Shown: one piece after another, positions 34,923 through 44,500 of the stretch
How positions within the stretch are numbered: position 1 is the first letter of the stretch
Layout of the letters: each line of letters starts with the position of its first letter
Assembly (NCBI GenBank): GCA_947177035.1
Contig: CAMWSS010000007.1
Location: 1 to 64,000, forward strand
Direction of reading: 5' to 3'
Length of the DNA stretch: 64,000 nt
Origin: an uncultured Porphyromonadaceae bacterium
Lineage (GTDB): Bacteria > Bacteroidota > Bacteroidia > Bacteroidales > Muribaculaceae
The notes under the pieces: model-generated
What the model was told of the DNA's origin: nothing
Database searches by the model: none
The model's input: the letters and a program-made list of their open reading frames with translations, nothing else
Made by a program: the position numbers and the translations under genes

Positions 34923-35663
34923 ATGTCAATATTCAGTTTCTTCTCCACAAAGAAAGCCCCGGCTAAACTTCCGTTTCACACTGATATACACTGCCACATT
35001 GTGCCAGGTGTCGACGATGGCTCGCCAGAGCTGGAAAAATCAGTGGAGCTGATTGCCAAAATGGCTGGCTGGGGCATCGAGCGTATTTTTCTCAGTCCGC
35101 ACGTCACACAAGACACGTTTGAGAACACGCCCGAAACTCTGGCTGAACCCTTTGCCACGCTGCAACAAGGAGTGGCTGCCGCAGAAGTTCCCGTAAAACT
35201 CGCCATGCACGCCGAATATCGCATTGACGAATTTTTCCTACAACAGATCGAACTGGGAAACCTGCGCCCCATGCCCGGCAACTACCTGCTCGTTGAAAAC
35301 TCTTTCGCCCAAGAGCCATGGGGCCTCGACAAGCTGTTGTTTGATCTGAAACTCAAAGGATATGTGCCGGTCATGGCGCATCCTGAACGCTATCTATATT
35401 ATTCAGTCAACAATCGCGACCGCTATCGCCAGCTGCATGACACAGGGCTGCTCTTCCAGATCAACCTGTTGAGTCTGGCTGGCGCCTATGGAAAACAGGA
35501 AAAACAGACGGCTGAATGGCTCCTTGAGCATGGAATGGTGGAGTTCATCGGAACTGACATCCATCGTCGCGGTCATACCGAATACATCGACGCATATCTG
35601 CGTTCACGCGACTTTACCCGACACTCCAGACATTTCAACAATCTGCTCAATGACACGATTTAG
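34923..35663 (+). CDS. CpsB/YwqE-type PHP tyrosine phosphatase
   Basis: A 246-residue PHP-fold metallophosphatase. It has the metal motif DIHCHIVPGVDDGS (His23 and His25 among the ligands), then SPHV near 60, AMHAEYRID, VMAHPERY and the late GTDIHR, all in the order of CpsB/CapC/YwqE phosphatases. Such enzymes dephosphorylate the tyrosine-rich tail of Wzc-like kinases that control capsule or exopolysaccharide export. No Wzc-like gene is in the window. Its stop overlaps the Wzi start by 14 bases. Confidence 0.9.
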   Translation: MSIFSFFSTKKAPAKLPFHTDIHCHIVPGVDDGSPELEKSVELIAKMAGWGIERIFLSPHVTQDTFENTPETLAEPFATLQQGVAAAEVPVKLAMHAEYRIDEFFLQQIELGNLRPMPGNYLLVENSFAQEPWGLDKLLFDLKLKGYVPVMAHPERYLYYSVNNRDRYRQLHDTGLLFQINLLSLAGAYGKQEKQTAEWLLEHGMVEFIGTDIHRRGHTEYIDAYLRSRDFTRHSRHFNNLLNDTI

Positions 35664-37206
35664 CATAGCTTTGATCGCCGCTTCATTCATGGCGGCAGGC
35701 GAATCATTCGCAAGCGAACCGCTGGTCATGCGGGCAAAAGCGGAACTGGAAATCAATGGAGGCAACAGTTCTTTCGCACCATATTACATAGCTTCAAACC
35801 GGCATGGCACATTGTCGCAAGCCAGAGGTGCGGGAATCGGAGTTTCCATTGACAAACAGATGGATCTGAGCCGACGCTTCACATATGGCTTTGGAGTCGA
35901 AGGACGATTCGGAGCGACAAACCGCACCGATTACGACCAATTCCGCTCTGCCACACAGTCCTGGGGCATCAGCAGCCAGGCTCCAGCCAACGCATGGCTG
36001 CAACAGCTATATGCCGAAGTAAAATTCCGCGGTGTCTTTCTTGAGGCAGGTCTGAAAGAACAACGTGCCGCTCTTGTCAACGAAGAATTGAGCAGCGGTG
36101 ACCTTGTTCACGGAATCAATGCACGTCCTATGCCTGGAGCGCGGGCCGGGTTCGTTGACTTTCAGAATATTCCGTTCACAAACGGATGGGTGCAGATACA
36201 AGGAGAACTTGGATATTGGAAATATCTCGACAATGACTGGCAGAAACATCATTTCAGTTTCTATAACTATCACGTCAATCTCGGATCCTGGCACAACTAT
36301 AAACGCTGCTTTTTCCGCACAAAACCATCAGAAGCATTTTCATTGACCATCGGCATGCAGGCAGCCGCGCAATTCTCAGGCACGACAACAAACTACCATA
36401 ACGGCCAGATTGCAGGCGAAGAGAAATTCTCTCTCTCGGTCAAAGATTTTATCGACATGATAGTGTTGCGCGAAGGCGACGATTACTGGAAAGGAAACCA
36501 CGTCGGCTCATGGGACATTCAGGGACGTTATCGGCTGAAATCCGGCGACGAGATCAAGCTGTATGCCCAATGGCTATGGGAAGACGGCTCCGGAATCGGA
36601 AAGCTGAACGGATGGGATGGCCTATGGGGCATAGAATGGAAAACAGCGAAACCGGCTCCGGTGAGCGGAGTGGTGGTCGAAGTGCTCTCGTTCATGAACC
36701 AGAGCGGTCCGTTGCACTATGACCCGGCCGACATTCCTGGCACGACAATGACAGAATCGCAGGCCACTGGCGCAGACAATTACTATAACAACACATGGTA
36801 TAACGGATATGCATATTATGGCATGAGTCTCGGATCGCCAATGTTTATATCCCCGATATATAACACCGACGGTTTCACCACTGCGTTTGTCGACAACCGA
36901 TTCTGGGGCATACACGCCGGAATCAGCGGCACTATCATAGACGGACTTGACTATCGCGTGCTCGGAAGCTGGCGTAAATTCTATGGCACAATGATGCTGC
37001 CGAGGATTTCAACGGTGCATGATTTTTCTGCCATGGCCGAAGCATCATGGATGATTCCGGGTGTGCCTGGAATGAAACTCACCGTGCAGGCGGCTTTCGA
37101 CGCCGGCAACTCTCCGCTCGGCAACCGCGGAGGAATGCTTGCCGGCATCAGCTATTCAGGACTGTTTAACTGCAACACCAAAAAATTCACACCATGCGGA
37201 CTCTGA
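35650..37206 (+). CDS. Capsule assembly Wzi-family outer-membrane protein
   Basis: A 518-residue protein with a signal peptide (MTRFSIALIAASFMAAGESFAS) and a long chain of aromatic, alternating-hydrophobic strands typical of a large outer-membrane beta-barrel. Family features: ELEINGGNSSFAPYYIASNRHG near the N-terminus and SVKDFIDMIV, then SPMFISPIYN. Wzi anchors capsular polysaccharide at the cell surface in Gram-negative bacteria. The ATG at 35650 was chosen because it starts the signal peptide; earlier in-frame codons lie inside the PHP gene. It overlaps the PHP gene by 14 bases and the lipoprotein gene by 13. Confidence 0.88.
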   Translation: MTRFSIALIAASFMAAGESFASEPLVMRAKAELEINGGNSSFAPYYIASNRHGTLSQARGAGIGVSIDKQMDLSRRFTYGFGVEGRFGATNRTDYDQFRSATQSWGISSQAPANAWLQQLYAEVKFRGVFLEAGLKEQRAALVNEELSSGDLVHGINARPMPGARAGFVDFQNIPFTNGWVQIQGELGYWKYLDNDWQKHHFSFYNYHVNLGSWHNYKRCFFRTKPSEAFSLTIGMQAAAQFSGTTTNYHNGQIAGEEKFSLSVKDFIDMIVLREGDDYWKGNHVGSWDIQGRYRLKSGDEIKLYAQWLWEDGSGIGKLNGWDGLWGIEWKTAKPAPVSGVVVEVLSFMNQSGPLHYDPADIPGTTMTESQATGADNYYNNTWYNGYAYYGMSLGSPMFISPIYNTDGFTTAFVDNRFWGIHAGISGTIIDGLDYRVLGSWRKFYGTMMLPRISTVHDFSAMAEASWMIPGVPGMKLTVQAAFDAGNSPLGNRGGMLAGISYSGLFNCNTKKFTPCGL

Positions 37207-37649
37207 AATTTATTGCCGCCGGACTTGTGGCAGCATGCGCACTCTCGTCAGGATGCACGTGCAATAACGGCGATATCGGCAACTGGTTCGGCACGTGGCA
37301 TCTGGAAAAAATACAGGCCGAAGGCAAAGACGTTTCTGATTATCAAGGAAATATTTTCTGGCAGTTTCAGTCTGACGTGATCAACATGACCGAACTGACT
37401 CCAGGCGGATATCATGAGCGCGCCAATCATTGGGGCACATGGAAGGAACAAAACAATACTCTGAGCCTGAATTTCAACCATCCGGTAAATCCGGGCACAA
37501 CAACTCCTTCATCGTCATTTGAGCCGCCTTTGATTCTGCACCTGCCGCTTGAAGCCGACCTGGCCATTGACAAATTCTCTTCATCTCGGCTGATCGTGAC
37601 ATATAATGCCGCCGATGCCACCTATAAATATATTCTCAAAAAGCAATGA
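37194..37649 (+). CDS. Lipocalin-like lipoprotein
   Basis: A 151-residue exported protein. The N-terminus carries two possible lipid-anchored cysteines: Cys15 in VAAC, the better lipobox, or Cys21 in SSGC. The mature part opens with GNWFGTWHLEKI and is beta-rich (FWQFQSDVINM, GTWKEQNNTLSLNF, RLIVTYNAADATYKYIL), as in small lipocalin-like domain proteins of Bacteroidetes. No enzyme motif is visible. The overlap with Wzi (13 bases) and LegB (4 bases) suggests a role in surface-glycan assembly. Confidence 0.7.
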   Translation: MRTLKFIAAGLVAACALSSGCTCNNGDIGNWFGTWHLEKIQAEGKDVSDYQGNIFWQFQSDVINMTELTPGGYHERANHWGTWKEQNNTLSLNFNHPVNPGTTTPSSSFEPPLILHLPLEADLAIDKFSSSRLIVTYNAADATYKYILKKQ

Positions 37650-38647
37650 CTGAAAACGATCTCGACAACAAGCCTCGCGTGCTCGTCACCGGCGCCAACG
37701 GATTCATCGGTTCACATCTGACAGAACTGCTGCTGGCCCAGGGCTACAATGTGCGTGCGCTTAATCAATATAATTCATTCAACGATTATGGCTGGCTGGA
37801 AGGAATTGAACACCCGCGGCTTGAAGTAGTGAGTGGCGACATCCGCGACTCTGGCTTCTGCATCGATCTGGCAAAAGACTGCGACACGATTTTCCACCTC
37901 GCCGCACTGATTGCCATTCCGTTCAGTTATGTAGCCCCAGAAAGCTATGTCGACACCAATATCAAAGGCACTCTCAACATCTGCAAGGCAGCACAGCATT
38001 GCGGAACACGCCGTCTGCTGGTGACATCCACCAGCGAAGTCTATGGCACCGCCTTGACTGTGCCGATCTCCGAATCTCACCCCAGACAACCGCAAAGCCC
38101 CTACTCTGCCACGAAGATCGGAGCCGATGCCATTGCCCAGAGTTTTCATCATGCCTTTGGGCTTCCGGTGGTGGTGGTCAGGCCGTTCAACACCTATGGC
38201 CCACGCCAGAGCGCCAGAGCGATCATACCAACAATCATCTCACAGATCGCGTCTGGCATGACTGAGATAAAAGTCGGCGATCTGCGCCCGACCCGTGATT
38301 TCAACTTCGTCACCGACACATGTCGCGGATTTCTTGCCCTGGCCCAGGCCGAAGGAGTGGAAGGCCGCGAAATCAACATTGCCACAGGCACTGAAGTCAC
38401 CATGCGCCAGACCCTTGAACTTATCGCCGAATTGATGGGAGCCGAGGTCAGCTATGTGACAGACCCTGCCCGCCTGCGTCCTTCGGGCAGTGAGGTGATG
38501 CGCCTGTGTGGCGACAATTCTCTGATCACCTCGCTGACATCGTGGCGTCCGGAGGTGGATCTGCGTGAAGGTCTGCGCCGCACCATCGAATGGTTTACAG
38601 ACCCGCGGAATCTATGCCGCTACAAACCTCAGATCTATAACAGATGA
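37646..38647 (+). CDS. LegB-type NAD-dependent sugar-nucleotide 4,6-dehydratase
   Basis: An extended short-chain dehydrogenase of 333 residues. The Rossmann motif is VTGANGFIGSHLTELLL; the active site has the Ser region STSEVYG and YSATK (the YxxxK pair). The segment VRALNQYNSFNDYGWLE is characteristic of LegB, which converts UDP-GlcNAc to the 4-keto-6-deoxy sugar at the start of legionaminic-acid synthesis. It lies next to NeuD- and NeuB-type genes, which supports a nonulosonic-acid pathway. The exact sugar is inference. It overlaps its neighbours by 4 bases on both sides. Confidence 0.85.
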   Translation: MTENDLDNKPRVLVTGANGFIGSHLTELLLAQGYNVRALNQYNSFNDYGWLEGIEHPRLEVVSGDIRDSGFCIDLAKDCDTIFHLAALIAIPFSYVAPESYVDTNIKGTLNICKAAQHCGTRRLLVTSTSEVYGTALTVPISESHPRQPQSPYSATKIGADAIAQSFHHAFGLPVVVVRPFNTYGPRQSARAIIPTIISQIASGMTEIKVGDLRPTRDFNFVTDTCRGFLALAQAEGVEGREINIATGTEVTMRQTLELIAELMGAEVSYVTDPARLRPSGSEVMRLCGDNSLITSLTSWRPEVDLREGLRRTIEWFTDPRNLCRYKPQIYNR

Positions 38648-39261
38648 CACCGCTGGCCCTGATCGGAGGCGGCGGACACGCTCTGTCGCTACTGGAAATG
38701 ATGCCGGAAAACATGGCCGTGTGCGGATATGTCGACCATGCGCCGGTGGAAGGAATGTCGCTCACATGGCTCGGCACAGACGACAAATTCCTGTCTGAAA
38801 ATGCCGACTGCCCCATCCACATTTCTTTAGTCTGGGGTTCTGAAGGTGATATGTCATTGCGTCGCAAGCTTATTGAACGCTATCGCCATCAGCCCACAGA
38901 AACTCTTGTGGCATCAACAGCAGTGATCACTCCACACAGCAGCATAGGAACCGGATGCGCGGTCATGCACCGTGCTGTCATCAACGGCGCATCTATCGGC
39001 GATTACAGCATCGTCAACACCGGAGCTATAATCGAGCATGGAGTGATACTCGGCGAAAACGTGTTTGTCGGTCCCGGTGCAGTCATATGCGGAAATGCCG
39101 TCATCGGCAATGATTGCATTATCGGTGCGGGCGCCATAATAAAAAATGGGGTATCGATAGTAGCCGGAACAGTGATCGGTCTTGGAGCGGCTGTCATATC
39201 CGACGTAACAGTTTCAGGCGTCTATTCCGGAATTCCGGCCAAAGAGCACAACAGAAAATGA
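38644..39261 (+). CDS. NeuD/PglD-type sugar acetyltransferase
   Basis: A 205-residue left-handed beta-helix acetyltransferase. The N-terminal part is a small Rossmann-like fold (ALIGGGGHALSLLEM), the hallmark of the NeuD/PglD/LegH group, and residues about 95-195 carry hexapeptide repeats such as VINGASIGDYSIVNTGAIIE and IIGAGAIIKNGV. It would N- or O-acetylate a sugar-nucleotide or nonulosonate using acetyl-CoA. It overlaps LegB and NeuB by 4 bases each. Confidence 0.87.
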   Translation: MTPLALIGGGGHALSLLEMMPENMAVCGYVDHAPVEGMSLTWLGTDDKFLSENADCPIHISLVWGSEGDMSLRRKLIERYRHQPTETLVASTAVITPHSSIGTGCAVMHRAVINGASIGDYSIVNTGAIIEHGVILGENVFVGPGAVICGNAVIGNDCIIGAGAIIKNGVSIVAGTVIGLGAAVISDVTVSGVYSGIPAKEHNRK

Positions 39262-40283
39262 GCGCAACAGAACCCCATCCCCACACCATCATAATAGCCG
39301 AAGCCGGAGTAAATCACAATGGCTCGATGGATCTGGCCGTGCAGCTCATACACGCAGCCGCTGAAGCCGGTGCGGACTATGTCAAATTCCAGACGTTCAA
39401 GTCTGAGCGCATCGTCGCCGCATCGGCTCCTAAAGCCGAATACCAGCAGGCCAATGCTCCATCAGAAGGAAACACGCAACTCGAAATGCTTCGCGCGCTG
39501 GAACTGACACCAGCCCAATTCGCAGAATTGAAAGCTGAGTGTGACAGGATGAACATTGGTTTCATCAGCACACCGTTTGATTTCCAATCAATCGAAGTGT
39601 TACTCCCGCTGGGCATGGACTTCTGGAAAATTCCATCAGGCGAGATTACTAATCTTCCATATCTAAGGCGCATAGCCGGAATCGGTCAGCCGATCGTCAT
39701 GTCAACCGGCATGTGTGAGGAACATGAAGTGGAGCAAGCGGTGAATGTGCTGTGTGACAATGGTGTGACACGCGACATGATCACTCTCCTGCACTGCAAC
39801 ACGCAATACCCCACCCCCATGGCCGACGTCAACCTTCGGGCCATGCAGTGGCTGCGCACCCTCAACTGCGCCGCTGTAGGCTACAGCGACCACACCCAAG
39901 GCATTGAAATCCCGATTGCAGCAGTGGCCGCAGGCGCTCAAGTCATAGAGAAACATTTCACACTCGACCGCACACTGCCGGGACCTGACCACAAGGCATC
40001 GCTCAAACCGGGAGAACTCAGGGCAATGATACGCGCCATCCGCAACGTGGAGATGGCCATGGGAGATGCCCGCAAATCTGTGTCGGATTCCGAGCGGCAG
40101 AACATCATGGTAGCACGACGCAGCATCGTCGCATCACGCCACATTGCAGCCGGAGAAATCTTCTCGGAAGAGAATCTGACAGTCAAGCGCCCAGGATCTG
40201 GCATTTCACCGATGATGTGGGATCATGTCATCGGCACAAAAGCTTCTCGCGATTTCAATCCCGACGACCTTATCACATTATAA
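39258..40283 (+). CDS. neuB: N-acetylneuraminate/legionaminate synthase
   Basis: Condenses phosphoenolpyruvate with an N-acylated hexosamine to make a nonulosonic acid. The 341-residue protein has the NeuB barrel beginning IIIAEAGVNHNGSMDLA, with GADYVKFQTFKSE, IPSGEITNLPYLR, LLHCNTQYPTP and GYSDHTQGIEI, followed by a C-terminal SAF antifreeze-like domain (RRSIVASRHIAAGEIFSEEN, from about 285). The start at 39258 overlaps the acetyltransferase stop (ATGA); an in-frame start at 39114 would lie inside that gene. With a LegB-type partner it may well be LegI rather than a sialic acid synthase. A strong terminator follows at once; the epimerase, aminotransferase and CMP-transferase genes are not in the window. 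Confidence 0.92.
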   Translation: MSATEPHPHTIIIAEAGVNHNGSMDLAVQLIHAAAEAGADYVKFQTFKSERIVAASAPKAEYQQANAPSEGNTQLEMLRALELTPAQFAELKAECDRMNIGFISTPFDFQSIEVLLPLGMDFWKIPSGEITNLPYLRRIAGIGQPIVMSTGMCEEHEVEQAVNVLCDNGVTRDMITLLHCNTQYPTPMADVNLRAMQWLRTLNCAAVGYSDHTQGIEIPIAAVAAGAQVIEKHFTLDRTLPGPDHKASLKPGELRAMIRAIRNVEMAMGDARKSVSDSERQNIMVARRSIVASRHIAAGEIFSEENLTVKRPGSGISPMMWDHVIGTKASRDFNPDDLITL

Positions 40284-40321
40284 AAAACGGATATGGATTT
40301 TGAAGTCCATATCCGTTTTTT
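40282..40321. terminator. Two-way Rho-independent terminator between neuB and the radical SAM gene
   Basis: Left arm 40282-40297 (six A then CGGATATGGA) and right arm 40306-40321 (TCCATATCCG then six T) pair over 16 bp with an 8-base loop. The A and T runs make it a terminator on both strands, ending the yicC-to-neuB unit and the convergent tricorn/radical SAM unit. Confidence 0.9.
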
Positions 40322-40341
40322 ATCGTGTTTACCACTCCACT

Positions 40342-41526
40342 TTATTTTCGGAAGTGTTGCATCACGTTGGCCGGCGGCCGACCGGCGGCAAGTTCATCGC
40401 GCATAAAGTCCATATACGGTGCCACGTGCTCAAAATATTGCCTGTAGCCATCGCAAAGATAGTTGATGCCGTTGGGGCCGATGCGGTTTTTGGGACATTC
40501 ACCATTGCAGGCAAACAGCCAGCGACACTGGCGGCACTTCTCGGGAAGAGTGTCGCGCTTGGCTGCGCCGAAACGCAGTTGCTGGTCGCTGCTCATCATT
40601 TCAATAAACGTGTTTTCACGGATATTGCCCAAACGATATTCGCTGAAAACGAAATGGTCGCAACTATAGACAGTCCCGTCGTATTCCATCACTCCGGCAT
40701 GTCCGCACTCCTTTGCCATTGAACAGACTCCCGGCTCCACCCCACACCAATTGGCCAGAGTGGCATCAAAAATCTGGATGAAGACCTTGCCGACATCCTC
40801 CTGTACCCAACGGTCAAACAGCCGGCAAAGGAAATTGCCCCACTGCTGCGGAGAGACGGAAAAATCAGCCAGATCGCCCTGTTCATTAGTAGACGCGATA
40901 TCACCCTGTTGTGTCAGGCGCTCCACGATCGGTGCGAACTGAATGTAATTGCAGTTTATCGACTTAAAGAAATCGTAAAACTCTTCCGGATGTTCGGAAT
41001 TGAAATCATTGACCACTGCCATTGCATTCCATTCCACATTGTGATTGTTCAGCAGTCTGACTGCGCGCATCACGTTCAGAAACGACGGCACACCATTGCG
41101 GTTGCGTCGGTATTCATCATGAAATTCCTGCGGTCCGTCGATAGAAAGACCGACAAGCCATCCGTTGGTGCGCAAAAAACGACACCATTCATCGGTCAGC
41201 AAAGTTCCGTTTGTCTGCAAGCAATTCAGCACCGGGCGCCCCTTGCCATATATCCGCTGCAATTCCATCGCTTTTTTATAGAATTCCAACGGCCGGAGCA
41301 ATGCTTCGCCTCCATGCCAGGTGAACACAACCTCGTTTTGTGTCTGTGCTTCGAAATAACGCTTTATGAAAAGTTCTAAAATCTCATCGCTCATGTAATG
41401 GCGTTTGTCGGCAGGATCATACAGCCGCTTCTTGTCCAGATAATAGCAATATGAACAAGCAAGATTACACGACGATCCGGCCGGTTTGGCCATTACATAG
41501 AGCGGACGAGCGAATGGGGTTCTCAT
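40342..41526 (-). CDS. Anaerobic sulfatase-maturating enzyme (radical SAM)
   Basis: A 394-residue radical SAM protein that should oxidise a Cys or Ser of sulfatases to formylglycine. The SAM cluster motif is Cys20, Cys24 and Cys27 in SSCNLACSYCYYLD. The C-terminal SPASM part has the anSME pattern: CSMAKECGH, GTVYSCDHFVFSEYRLGNI (with the catalytic-type Asp after Cys), CRQCRWLFACNGECPKNR and a final Cys in YLCDGYR. No sulfatase gene lies in the window. Its ATG overlaps the stop codon of the tricorn-like protease by 4 bases (ATGA), so the two are translated together. Confidence 0.92.
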   Translation of the reverse strand: MRTPFARPLYVMAKPAGSSCNLACSYCYYLDKKRLYDPADKRHYMSDEILELFIKRYFEAQTQNEVVFTWHGGEALLRPLEFYKKAMELQRIYGKGRPVLNCLQTNGTLLTDEWCRFLRTNGWLVGLSIDGPQEFHDEYRRNRNGVPSFLNVMRAVRLLNNHNVEWNAMAVVNDFNSEHPEEFYDFFKSINCNYIQFAPIVERLTQQGDIASTNEQGDLADFSVSPQQWGNFLCRLFDRWVQEDVGKVFIQIFDATLANWCGVEPGVCSMAKECGHAGVMEYDGTVYSCDHFVFSEYRLGNIRENTFIEMMSSDQQLRFGAAKRDTLPEKCRQCRWLFACNGECPKNRIGPNGINYLCDGYRQYFEHVAPYMDFMRDELAAGRPPANVMQHFRK

Positions 41527-44500
41527 TTTGCGGATGCGGCAGAATCAAGTTTTTCCAGCAGATGTCTGGTTGCTCCGATAAGCTGACGGTCTATGCCCTG
41601 CATCACTTCCGCCGGATTATTATATATGAGCACATCAGGATTGAGCTGCTGATTTTCAAGTGGTTTTCCGTTGCGATCAAGCGACGTCACCTGAGGAATG
41701 CCGAAATACACCTCACCATTAATCTGGGTTTCCCACCACACAGCGGTCATGGTGCCCGGCACTGGCGCGCCGATCAGTTCGCCGATACCGAGTGTTTTGT
41801 ATGTGTAGGGGGTGCCGTGCGCATCGCTGTAGTTACTTTCGTTGATCAGCATGGCCGACGGTTTGGTCCACTGGGTGAAAGGCTCGGAACCGATATACTT
41901 GCCACGCGGGGCAAAGCGTACATATTCCTTGCCGCTGAGCAATACGGCGATATCATTATGGAGCCAGCCGCCGCCGTTCCATCGAGTGTCGACAACCACG
42001 GCCTCATGGTTGCGGTATTTTCCAAGCAATTCAGAGAACACACGGCGATAGCTCGGTGAGTTCATGCCCTGGATGTGCACATAGGCAATGCGGCCGCCGC
42101 TGACGCTGTCGACTATCGCCTGGTTACGTTCCACCCAGCGGTCATAGAGCAGATCGCGGATCGTGCCCTGCGCCACGGGCTTGACATACACATCTTCCGT
42201 TTTTCCTGAATCGGCTCTGCGCACACTGATACGCGTTTTGTGGTTCTGACGGCCTTCGAGCAACGGGAAATAATCCATGCCAGGAGTGATGGCGGTGCCG
42301 TCAATGGCAAGAATCACGTCGCCGGGTCTTACGTTGGCGGCTTTGGTTGAAAGCGGTCCGCGCTTGAGCACCTCTGTCACCAGCAATCCCTCTCCGGCAT
42401 AATTGTCGTCAAAGAATGCGCCAAGCGATGCCGTGCCGTATTTCGCACCGCGAGCACCGCCTCCGCCTCCGGTGTGGGAAGCATTCAGCTCACCGAGTAT
42501 TTCGCTGTAAAGTTCACCGAAATCAAAACTGTTGGTGATATGCGGCAGAAAACGACGGTAGGCTTCGCGATAATATTCCCAGTCTACACCATGAAGGTTT
42601 TCGTCATAGAACTTGTCTTTGACCTGACGCCACATATGGTCAAACATGTATTCACGTTCGGCATACGGGCTGTAGTCATACCATGCACGATAGCTGATGT
42701 CGGTTGTCTCGCCGCTTCCCATGGAGATTTTCTTCATGCCGTTGCCGATCATGAACAGATTCTCGCACTTGGAATCAGGGACGAGTGCACCGAACCCGGC
42801 TCCTTTGCGAAGCACTTTGCGATCACCTTTGCGCAGATCTTTCTGGAACAGATCGGCACTTCCGTCAAACGATGCCAGATAGTAGAATTTGTCGCCTTTT
42901 TTATCCAGCGCGAAATCTCCGAGCGAAGTTGAATTGTCGGTCAGGCGGCGCACTCTGTATTTGGCATTTTCCAGATCAAATTCCAGCGGTTTGACTGCTG
43001 AATCATCTTTCTTCTTGTCGTCTTTCTTCTTTTTCTTTTTGTCTTTGCTGTCTTTCTTTTCAGAGTCTTTGCTTTCGTCCGATTTGCTCTTCTCCTCTTC
43101 GGTCAGCAGCGAGAGTTCCTCTTCGCTCATCATGAAGCGGTCGTATGCCTCACCGTCAAAAAACATGATAAACGCGTCGCGTTGCGATCCCCAGCTGCCA
43201 TGGCTGCGATAACCCTGACGGTCTGAACTCCAGATCATGGCCTTTCCATCGAGCACCCATTTGGCATTGCCATCGGAATATCCGCTTTCTGTCAGGTCAT
43301 GCACTTCCGATCCGTCTGCTTTAACAAGAGCGATGTCGGTGTTGTTCCATCCGCCGATTCCTATGTAGTCCACCAGAAACCATCGGCTGTCAGGACTCCA
43401 TTCAAACGACACGTCGCCATCGGTATAGGAATAATTATATTTTCCGTCAAGCGCCGTGCGCACTTTTTTTGATTCCAGGTTTATCACGCGCAGTTCTGTG
43501 CGGTCTTCAAGAAAAGCCACCTCTTTGCCGTCGGGCGAGAACTGAGGCTGGAAAGCAGGTTTGTCTGATTTATAGAGCGGAGTCTCCACCACTTCCGTGG
43601 CATATGTGAACTTCTTCTCTTCAGGATTCTTTATTGTGGCTGTAAACAGCTGCCAGATGCCGTCGCGTTCTGAATCATATACCAGAGTGCGTCCATCACT
43701 TGAAAAATCCACACGTCGTTCCTGCTCGGGAGTGTTGGTGATCTGACGAGTAGTGCCATATTTGGTTGAGGTCACAAACACATTTCCAGCCAGAACAAAT
43801 GCGACTTCTTCACCGTCAGGGCTGACGGCCATATCGGAAGCCCCCCATGTGCGGTCTTTCTTTTCAACGACTTTAGTGTAGTCGTCGGTTATGATATCCA
43901 CATTCAGTTTCTGAGGTTCAGCCGCGCCGGGAGCGAAAGTATAGATTTCGCCATTCCAGCTGAAAGCGAGAGTTCCGTCGGCGGCGGCAGAGAGCGAACG
44001 GACCGGGTGACGGTCAAACGACGTCAGCTGGGTGTCGGTGCCATCCAGAGTCCTCCGGTGCACGTTGAGCGTTCCGCTGCCAGCTTCAGTGGTGTAGTAA
44101 TATGATTTACCGTCAGCAGCCCACACCGGATTAAGACTGTGGCCGTTGAAGTCCGTGAGCTTGGTGAAATTTCCGTTGTCGACAAGCCATATGTCGGCTG
44201 TGCCCGACGAGCGTTCATGCTTGCGGAAGGCATTCTCGACGCTTGGCTGGTAATGTGCCAGCATCTGTCCTTGGCCGTTGACGCTTAGTGAAGCGAGCGG
44301 AAACGACATGAACATCTGTGGTCTGGTCTTGCCGTCGGTCTTGACTTTATAGATCTGATTCTGAAATCCACCTTGTATGGCCTGCGACGATGGCATCAGA
44401 TTTGACGAAAAGAGCAGAGTCTCGCCGTCGAGCCAGGCCAGAGGTGTTTCACGGCCGCCATTGGTGGTGAGACGAGTGGCTGTGCCGCCGGTGGCCGGCA

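Noticed and set aside
40282-40321. The neuB hairpin as a riboswitch or attachment site
   Set aside because: It follows a stop codon, has A and T runs on either side and separates convergent genes, all as expected for a terminator.
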